Assembly (NCBI GenBank): GCA_023653785.1
Contig: JAMKCH010005340.1
Coordinates: 1-64,000, forward strand
Length of the DNA: 64,000 nucleotides
From: Ophioderma brevispina
Lineage: Eukaryota > Echinodermata > Ophiuroidea > Amphilepidida > Ophiodermatidae
Direction: 5' to 3'
In this document: in pieces, positions 55,878 to 64,000 of the stretch
Position numbering within the stretch: position 1 is the stretch's first letter
Layout of the letters: every line of letters starts with the position of its first letter
Notes under the pieces: generated by a model
Seen by the model: only the letters and a program-made list of their open reading frames with translations
Told to the model about the DNA's origin: nothing
The model's database searches: none
Program-made: the position numbers and the translations under genes

Positions 55878-56524
55878 CAGCATTGAGTAACAACAGCATA
55901 CGTAACAGGGCATATTCCTTATCATCAGGCTGCATCTCACAAAACTTTCTTAAGATGAATCTCAGTTGTTCTACGCTCTTTACCGTTGGTACGCCCTCAA
56001 TCCAAAGTCTAGAAACACAGTCATGATGCTTGTTAGTGTTGCCAGTTTGACTACTTTCATAACTATGACAGATTTGGGATTGAAGCACAAAGTCAAAATC
56101 AAAGTCATTTTGTGCCATGTAAAGGAGTACCAGCTCCTTCCAAGCAGATGTAAGCAAGAGGACACGGTCTGTGTGTGGCAGCTTGGCAACATCAGGAATG
56201 CTCTTTGCAAAATGAACACATCTTGTGAGCCAGTCCGCCAGTTTATGGTCTATGTTGCCATCTTGGTCTGATTTCAAGACAATTGCACTTCTACAGGTAC
56301 ATGGACGGGGAACAGGAGTGACTGCGCCGCAGTTCTGATGGGGATCCATGTCAGCGCCTTCGTTATTGTCTCGGAGAAGACCAACAAGAGAGGAATGTGA
56401 TGAAGATATACTGGGTAGTTGTGGTGTCTGCTTGCTGCCTTGGAAACTGTCGTCACTGTTGCCGGGGATACCATGAGGAGGGGGACAGCCCCTGGGTAGT
56501 ATCTCCTTCATTCTTGGATGGTAT
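55878..56524 (-). CDS. Nuclear receptor, exon with hinge and LBD helices 3-8
   Basis: Internal coding exon of a ligand-regulated transcription factor acting in the nucleus. It opens after a splice acceptor (tttccag) at 56524 and ends at a strong donor (CTG^GTAAGA) at 55878, after the first base of an Asp codon. Numbering from the Met at 56511, residues 1-85 are a Ser/Pro-rich hinge; about 89-134 carry the nuclear-receptor LBD signature of helices 3-5 (FAKSIPDVAKL, then DRVLLLTSAWKEL); 178-211 match helices 7 and 8 (SVEQLRFILRKF, EYALLRMLLLLNA). The Gln usual in the DQ-x-x-LL signature is Arg here. The helix 3-5 and helix 8 wording resembles NR2 receptors, best TLX/PNR (NR2E), by eye only. Four codons lie between the acceptor and the Met, so the Met is not necessarily the start. 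An LXXLL motif (LVGLL, residues 42-46) sits in the hinge. The upstream exon, expected to hold the zinc fingers, was not found. Confidence 0.85.
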
Positions 56525-57399
56525 CTGGAAAGTTATAAAAAAATATATTTTTTAAACAAAAATACCAAATATAAGCACATACTGCAGATTTCACCCAATA
56601 AACAATACTTTTAATTGATGGCATGAGAAGAATGCCTTCTTTTGGACACCCCAGTTGCTCTGTATAGATGAAGAGACATTTGAGGAATGGCCCATGAAAC
56701 AAGAATCAGTGGATTGTGAAATTATGGTGCATATTGTAATTTGGATACTGTATATTGGTAAATAATTGTGAGACTTGTATGCTTTTCATATTGAAATTAA
56801 AAGATGATTAAGTTGTAGGACAACAGATAAGTTCAAAACTTAAGTTTTTGGTGTAACATTCTCATTTTGAAGTAATATCCTTAGAAATGTGTAAAAAATG
56901 ACCCTAACAAGTGGGTAAGGGTTTCAATCCTGCAGATACACACCAGACCAAACCAAATCAGAGTATCACATCCACCGGGGATGCTACAAACGGTTACAAA
57001 CAAAGACGGTGGTTTTGTTATGAATAGTGTATAATTAAAAAAGGCTATCATCAGCATAAAAAACAATAACTATGTACCAGTCGACAATCAAATACTTTCA
57101 TCATTGTTATTAACATGTATATGAGCATAGATCTAGAAATATTTTATAGCTATATGATTTGAGGTACAACTTGACACACACCAAGATATTCATCTTGATA
57201 AAATACATAAATAAAATAAACAATTTATCCTATGTATATACCATTTTTCTTCAATTCTCCATGCAGATTTAAATAACCATGACCATCTCTCAAATACTCT
57301 GATCCCAGACCGTTGCTCTTTTTGCTGTTTTGGGCATGCATAAACAGGTAGGTAACTTGGCGTTATCTGCCGCGACTTTTCCGTAATGAACATCGGAAC

Positions 57400-57700
57400 T
57401 TGATGCAGTCATCCACGACTGATGTTCTGCCAAGCTAATACGGCCGTGCACTTTAGACCCACTGTTATTAAAACATTCCCTGACACATCATCATCACGCA
57501 CCGTTATAATTAATATGACCGTTATATGAACTTTCTCTGAATCGTCCGTGAAATCGAAAGAACCAAGTTCGCGCTTTCCGTGGTTGTGAGTCCAGACGAC
57601 AGATAAACCCAAACATCAATGATGTGATTACGTAATGTCGTCTGCTCTCACGGCCATTGACGGGACTCATAGTCCCCGGCAATTTATTGTGGCCATTAGA
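57400..57700 (-). promoter_or_regulatory. CpG-richer block upstream of the receptor exon
   Basis: This block has noticeably more CpG dinucleotides than its AT-rich surroundings (for example around 57438-57460 and 57540-57590). It lies about 0.9 kb upstream of the first visible receptor exon in the sense of that gene. It could be a promoter or a non-coding first exon, but no splice donor in a convincing frame or core promoter motif was found. Confidence 0.2.
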
Positions 57701-57819
57701 ATTGATGTAGTAAGTATCTGGAAAACCAGACAAGTCTAAGAACTAGGTCACCAATGTTTCCTATTTTAGACTGTAAACAAACCCGGTGAAAGATTCCTTG
57801 AAAATTAGCGGAGAAATCA

Positions 57820-58320
57820 GTGATTCAATTCCGGTCCTTCAATTGCATTTAAATAGGTCGTATGTGGTTACCCATGCTGTTTCTTTTTGTTTACATATTA
57901 ATAAGGATCGTACGTAGATTATATTTTATATATTCCTTCCGTTGGTAGTTTTTCGAACTTCATTCAATCAACATCAATGAATTTCGATTTGGCATCCCAA
58001 ATATTTTGTTCTGCTACAAAATACAGTTTGTATACACATTAGTAAATATCTTTGACCATGTTTAAATGGAATCGGTGATTCAAGCTCATACGGTTACCCA
58101 TGTTTTTCCTTTTTGTTTACATATCTTTCAGATGACATTATTTATCATAACTAGTCTCAATATTCCTTTATTATAGTTTTTTTTCAAACTTAGGGCAAAT
58201 ATTAACATGTCAGTGAATTTTGATTTAAAAAATACCAAAATTTGGTTGCAGCAAATCACTAGCAAATCTTTGACCATGCTTCAATGGAAATTGCTTTGAG
58301 ATTTGATATAAAGCTGGGTA
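57820..58320. repeat. Two degenerate ~250-bp tandem copies
   Basis: Copy 1 (about 57810-58055) and copy 2 (about 58056-58320) share in order ATCAGTGATTCAA or ATCGGTGATTCAA, GGTTACCCATG, CTTTTTGTTTACATAT, ATATTCCTT, TCAATGAATTT-like and ATCTTTGACCATG blocks. Non-coding. Confidence 0.7.
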
Positions 58321-58324
58321 AACC

Positions 58325-60875
58325 TTCCTGTTATAAATAATTGTTAAAGTCTTGACCCAAGTCTATCTCCGGAACATCAACATACAATGTCCCTCGTGCA
58401 AGGAACCCCATTGTGTTCTGTTTCTGTTGGCCTTGTCACGAAGGCCTCGTGCAAGAGTTTGTAAACAAAGAATCCTTGATTTAAGGCAAGCAAGGCTGAG
58501 ACCTTTTCGCCACCTATGCTATAATTGCTGTATGTAGAAAGCGGTTGTAATTTCTGTGTATAATGTTTAAAATATGGACCAGAAAAGTAGGGACATAAAA
58601 ACCAAAGGGCTCATGGTATGAATTCCCGGGGTTACCAAGTTGGGGAAGATACAAAATATGATGAATTGAAAGTAGTCACGATTGAGCCCAAAATGATAAA
58701 CCAATCCTATCGATTACCATGAAAAATAATCTCCGCATTATTTTGATCTTCATTAGAAAGAAAGAAAGATATCGGAACAGCGAAACAAAACGCGGAATAA
58801 ATAGGAAGGCAAGATACATAAAAGCTATAAGTCGTCAAAATTGCATTTACTTTGTTTGTGAGCCCTTTGTAAAGAGTGAATGTCTCTAGAGGGACAAACT
58901 CAGCTTCATTGATATTGAAACATTCTACTCGATTTTGCAAAAAGAGTGACAATCACATAACTTGAGAGTATATGTTTCTTTAGAGCATAGGGTGCACACC
59001 ACCAACAAATCCTCGCATTGAAATGTTTTGAAAAGATTCGACATCAAATAAAGATGGAAATTTTAAAAAATCTTGGTCACTTTGCGAACCGATAAGGGAC
59101 TGATAAAGGAAAAAATAGCGTAGGCGTAATACAACGCAACGGACGCAGTGAGTGTGGGTTTGGAGGTGCTTGCGTTTGCTGAAAGGCGAGAGCTGTAACA
59201 AGGAATACTTTTACACACGGATTAACAAAAGCCGAATAATTCTCGCCGCGCCTATTCTGATCAAAGTATATACTTGAATATCCCCATCTAAAAAGGACTA
59301 AATATAATTTTGATTTTAATTTATCATTAGTAAACAAACGCAAGAAACAATCCAGTCATTATGACAGTAATCCAGATTTTTGCATTTAGAAAATCCCTGG
59401 AACGGGCAGTACCAATCACTTTGTCGTAATTGAGTGTTTCGGCCGTGTAATTTGTTCTGCAATGCTGTCCATTTTCACTAATAAATTAAACAGCGAGATC
59501 AGAAAGAACGAAATGAACTTGTACGACTCTAGCGGGCAGATTAAAATACAAAATCGATCTCTCTCTTGATAACTACCTCAAGCTTAGTATCAAGTGTCGC
59601 TCCAAGTGAACTTTGCAATAGAAATTACATATCTGGAACCAGACCATCACTTTCGCTGGAAGTAATAAGATAGGATAACCCATAGGCAAAACGCCTATAA
59701 ACCTGGGATTTTGAAGAGAAAAAGTATTAAATTTTAACTAAGGTGGATATGCAATGACGTAGACGTATTAGGCGAGATCTTTTTGCTAGGTCAACCACCC
59801 CGCGAGCGAGGTGACTGATAGCGTAGAGCAAATGAGGATGACTATAACGAGAAGAAATGGGACCAAAACAGAAATCACCCTTTCCTAATCGATTTAAAAA
59901 AGTCCTGAATATTGGAAACAAATTAATTGATATATACTGAAAGCACACCATCCATAAACGCAGAATACGTATATCGCAAATGACAACCAAAAGCGCATAC
60001 AAGTAACAATGCCGTCAAGACATACATTCCAAAATCGGAGTTGGCGACACTGGGCCAACAATGACCTGATGATTCCCGGTATGTTCAGTGAGTGTGCAAA
60101 CTACGCGAGAAAAAGTAAGGTCTATGCAAAACAAGACGGGCGGGAGTAAGAAACATATAAGGAATTAAAAAAAAAGAAGGAAATGATGGTCCGTCTCTTT
60201 ATGCATATTCACTAACATGTATATATACCAATATACCAATTTATATGTATGTACACTAAATACATGATATATGGCCTATACACATAATACCTACATCAAC
60301 TGGGACACTGAGACAGTGTTTTTTAGTCATGTGTGTGACTTCAATACTTTTGAGAATGCAATCAGCAGTACACACACAGCAATGCACTCATTGTTGTATA
60401 GAGTGTATAATGATAGCTCCAACTTACTTGAAGTCGTTCCCGTCGGGCGAGCAAGAAGCGATCAAAATTAGCATTATCATACATTTATCTCCAAAAGAAA
60501 TTATCCCTTACAAATTATGTAATGCGTGAAATATTCTTAAGTCCAACAATAAACTTTTATCTAAGAAATAAAGAAACACTGGACAAGGGCAGGCCATTTG
60601 AGCTTTGATAAACAAAATTTATTTCTATGGTCAATAACCTGAGAAAACTGTATTGTAATTATGCATCTCTCTATAGCAATGGTAAATTGTATCTAAAAAC
60701 TGTACGACGAGCAGAGGTAATGACTTTATATGCATCAGCGGGCACGCGGTCATCGCGCTTCAGCTTATGGTGGATTTGTTAGAAAAAAATTAACAACATT
60801 CCGCCTCTGCCACCTTTCAATTCGTGTGTATTTGACAGTCCGTTTTTGATGGACTACTATTCTTAGAGGTATATA
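58325..60875. other. Unassigned stretch upstream of the receptor exon
   Basis: Examined on the minus strand for a nuclear-receptor zinc-finger exon (Cys-x2-Cys modules, CEGCKGFF-like words); none seen. No other gene recognised. Confidence 0.4.
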
Positions 60876-60879
60876 ACCT

Positions 60880-60930
60880 TATCGAAGAATCGAACCCAAG
60901 ACCTTGGCATTATCAAATAAACGCGTACGC
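60880..60930 (-). mobile_element. tRNA-like B-box relic
   Basis: The minus strand reads AAGGTCTTGGGTTCGATTCTT, a B-box-like sequence. The A-box side is not clear. The first of three such relics in 60.8-61.9 kb, probably SINE remains. Confidence 0.35.
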
Positions 60931-61114
60931 GTATATAGTATTTCTTGTCATGTAAAACGTTGGCGGCGGTTCTACTGGGCCAATAACTATGAAAATCTTA
61001 TAGTGATAACAGCTTATTCTTGATGAAGTAAAAATTAAATGAATGGTGAGGAATCAGCCCGTAGCCTTGTATTATTGTAGAAATAACTGCCAAGTTTTAG
61101 TAGATGACAATGAT

Positions 61115-61195
61115 GTATCATATCAGGGAGGAATTGAACCCGCAGCTATTATCCAAATGATACTTGCATTGGCAGCCATCAAGGATTAATGTTTT
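61115..61195 (-). mobile_element. tRNA-like SINE relic
   Basis: The minus strand holds GATGGCTGCCAATGCAAG (A-box-like) and AGCTGCGGGTTCAATTCCTC (B-box-like) about 30 bases apart, as in tRNA-derived SINE heads. Confidence 0.45.
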
Positions 61196-61694
61196 TGACG
61201 GACTTAGCATTAAAAAGAATATTGTGTTGTATTCTCACTAACATCTACCGCAGATATATAGGGAATCTAATTCAAGGAGCGCAATATGGTGGCAAAACAT
61301 TCAGGTTTTGTATTTTGGGTCTAGGTTCAGGCAAAACTATCAAAGTATTACGATCCTAACGTGAGCCCTTGACTTAAATATATAACCCTAACCTAAATCA
61401 TAATCCTGCTATGCATGTTTTGTGATAAGGTAGCCCCTCATCTGAACTAACATATATAGTGTAAAAAACCTGTTAACTTCAACTTGATTAATATCCCACT
61501 AGATTCGTACATATTGAATTAAAAAGGTGGGGAGCTCTCCAAAATTATTTGAAACCAATTTTGGATCAAATGAATCAAAATTTGATCATTTTATACCCAA
61601 AAATGTTAAAAGTTGTCAAATAACTTGGTGCGCTACCGCTGACATGTATGCCATATTTTCCCAGAATCAAAAAGACTAAGTTTTAACTGTGTAT

Positions 61695-61850
61695 GAGGGG
61701 AGGTCCAGCTATGTGTGTCGACTTCAACCTTATGAGTATAGCGAGGATATCGAACCCATAGCCTTCGACAGTATTGAAATAACCCGTGCGATCTTAATTG
61801 GTTGGTTTTGCTATCTACTCAAGATACCCATCAATGATCTTAAACACGGT
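61695..61850 (-). mobile_element. tRNA-like SINE relic
   Basis: GGCTATGGGTTCGATATCC (minus strand, about 61749-61767) resembles a B box; TCAAGATACCCATC near 61820 may mark its 5' part. The frame 61689-61886 runs antisense through it and has no known domain. Confidence 0.35.
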
Positions 61851-61899
61851 CAAGGCAAGGCATTGCGTCAGGTCACACAAACTTAGGTAAAATACCACT

Positions 61900-64000
61900 C
61901 TCCACATAATACAAGATTTGTGTATTCAGAAAGGACACTCGAAAACCTCCAAATTCATAATAATTACCTGTGTTTTGGACCAGCCCGTCCGCATGTTGAA
62001 TTGCCTTTTTACCCCCTATCCGGCGCGTTAGTTGTTCACAATGCGCTAATATCCTGAGGTACAGCGGTCCTTGTCAACGCTTGACTAAGCCAGTTGCCGC
62101 CGGTCACGACGCGGCCTTCACTGCAGACTCACGACACAAGGTGGACTTTCATTCTTTCCGTTAGGAACTTGTGTTGATTACGATACCTTTATATGCCTTG
62201 TAAATTGTATCTATATTCGAAGGCGGAGAAATGCGGCCACGTAGTTATGTGACGACCGGGAACAACGAAGATTAAACGACGAAATATGAAATATAACATT
62301 TATTCGGATTAAATGATCATGTAAACATGGTGGGAGCTATGTTTTTAACCATCATTACCAATTGTCGCTGCATGCTAGCGCCAGAAACAGAAGTCGCCAA
62401 AAAATATTAGCAATGAAATTATTGACTTATGTTGGCATTACACTTTGAAGGCACAACCAATACGTGCAACGTTTAAAATACGCAAACTATTGACGATCAG
62501 CTGAAAAGATATTAATTTATAAACTTATGAAAAATATTATATATAACCTCCCAATGTTAAGCTATAGTTATCGAGTTAGGCTGAAAATGCTAAATACCCA
62601 TTGGTTTTATAAGGAGCACGTTATTTGTTTTAAGTTCAAATCGCCGGCCTTGTTTATTTTAAGGTTTATATGCCAGGATTATGGATATGGATATTGTAGC
62701 CACTGAAAAAGGGCAAACTTTGCATCTTGTTGGGCTATCAGAAATAAGCACCCCTTGCTATATGGAAACAATTCATGCCATGTAATTTTTACAATGTTCA
62801 TGCCAAAAAAAAAAAAAACCCAATGGGGCAGAATTTGTGCACAAGAAATATATTTCCCAATTTATAAAAAAAAATGAGCTGGAAAAACCAATTGGAAATT
62901 TTGAGAAGACGCTTCGTTTCTTTGTGAACTTGTGTTTCATAACACAAACAATTGGAATTTTAGTATTTAATATGGCAATGAACTTCCTAAAAAAGTGTAA
63001 TTTATTTGGGAACGCGTGTCTTCTTTACTTGGGCGTGATGGGGGTATGGAACAGCACATCTATTTATACGCGTGACGAATTGGAAGGAGGTATATAAGGG
63101 CCGAATAGGACTATTTTCTTTACCGTCCTGAGAAACATAGCTGCGAGTGCTGATATTGGAACGCATCAGCATCAGGCCGTGACAAAAAAGCACCACAGCC
63201 ACTCAAAGTGTATAAGGCAGCCGTAATAGATGACCGAATCCATGACACTATAGGATGTAATATACATATATCTAATTAGTAGAAAATTATCTAGTTCAAT
63301 CAGGTACAAGAACAGCGATATTTGGTTGTGGCACTAGAGGTTTTCCCTCTCTTTCTCTCTCTTTCTTATAGATCAGCTCCTCCGATCCCTCGTTCGTCGC
63401 GTGCGTTCATGCATGAATTCCTAAAGCGGCATTATGTGCATTTTACTTCAATGGTTGTCTTCACGTCTCCTCCTCTCTTGGCCGTGTTGGCCACACGGCA
63501 TAATAAACAGGTCGTTCCCCGCCGTCCTAATTGTCTTGCAGGAATCATGATTATTTAAGTCCAATAAAAGAGGGAAAAAGCAAGAGAAACCGAGAAAAGG
63601 GGAGAGAGAGGAGAGAGAGGAGCAAACGATCGAAACGTGCAGTCAAATTCACCAAGTTGCGCCGCTATTTTTGTCGCAATATAAAGAGCATAGAGTTATA
63701 AAAGTGCAAGCACAAACACCACCTATTATTATTGGATATTGACAGTTCATATCCGTGGTTCATCCATTTCCAGTTAATATTTCCATAAATATTTTAATCA
63801 CAATTATTGAGTAAGAAATTATGAATTTGTGAGATAGATACAATTATTGCATTGTTATGATTTTCTGCATGCTATTGTTTATAATATAATAGAGTATAAA
63901 TGTTATTATGTTTGGGCAGTGTGGAAGCAAGGTTCGAATAAAGTGATTACATACACACCCTTACACACATACAAACATCCAAACATAGTTAATCGATACA
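61900..64000. other. Unassigned right end
   Basis: CT and GA microsatellites at 63345-63365 and 63600-63625. Some CpG-richer sequence near 61980-62170. No gene and no zinc-finger exon recognised. Confidence 0.4.

Overview
This is nuclear DNA of an animal, AT-rich and without bacterial features: no operons, no closely packed long reading frames, spliced coding sequence, and a very high load of short transposons. The repeat types (tRNA-derived SINEs, short non-autonomous DNA transposons with TTAA or 8-bp target duplications, decayed non-LTR retrotransposons, a mariner relative) and the one recognisable gene fit a marine invertebrate, most plausibly a non-vertebrate deuterostome such as a hemichordate or echinoderm. 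That placement is an inference; no single marker in the window proves it.

The only host gene I can support is a nuclear receptor on the minus strand. Two exons are readable: 56524-55878 (hinge plus ligand-binding-domain helices 3 to 8) and 47415-47177 (helices 9 to 12 and the stop codon). They join across an 8.46-kb intron with a GT donor, an AG acceptor and matching phase, recreating an Asp codon at the junction. The family looks like NR2, closest by eye to the TLX/PNR (NR2E) group. The zinc-finger DNA-binding domain was not found between 56.5 kb and the right end, so it lies beyond the window or is absent.

The rest is mostly repeats. From 1 to 16 kb there are stacked miniature elements: TTAA-flanked MITEs, hAT-like MITEs with exact 8-bp duplications, and a triple ~490-bp tandem array at 9.1-10.6 kb. 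From 17 to 18.5 kb lie a tRNA-derived SINE and two non-LTR reverse-transcriptase relics. From 20.1 to 23.3 kb lie a hAT-like MITE, a duplicated palindromic foldback and a mariner-type element with a broken transposase gene. From 23.6 to 25.7 kb is a degenerate satellite invaded by two hAT-like elements. From 27 to 44 kb are scattered MITEs, two relatives of a repeat rich in AGGTCA half-sites, a non-LTR tail and long stretches where nothing was recognised. From 47 to 56 kb is the receptor gene, its intron filled with MITEs. From 57 to 64 kb the sequence is mostly unassigned, with a degenerate tandem duplication and three tRNA-like relics.

Themes worth a second look: the receptor's last helix lacks the usual acidic charge-clamp residue; a dispersed repeat carries perfect DR1 nuclear-receptor sites; two MITEs share one TTAA; and several nested insertions have internal controls (duplications or empty sites) that allow their order to be read.
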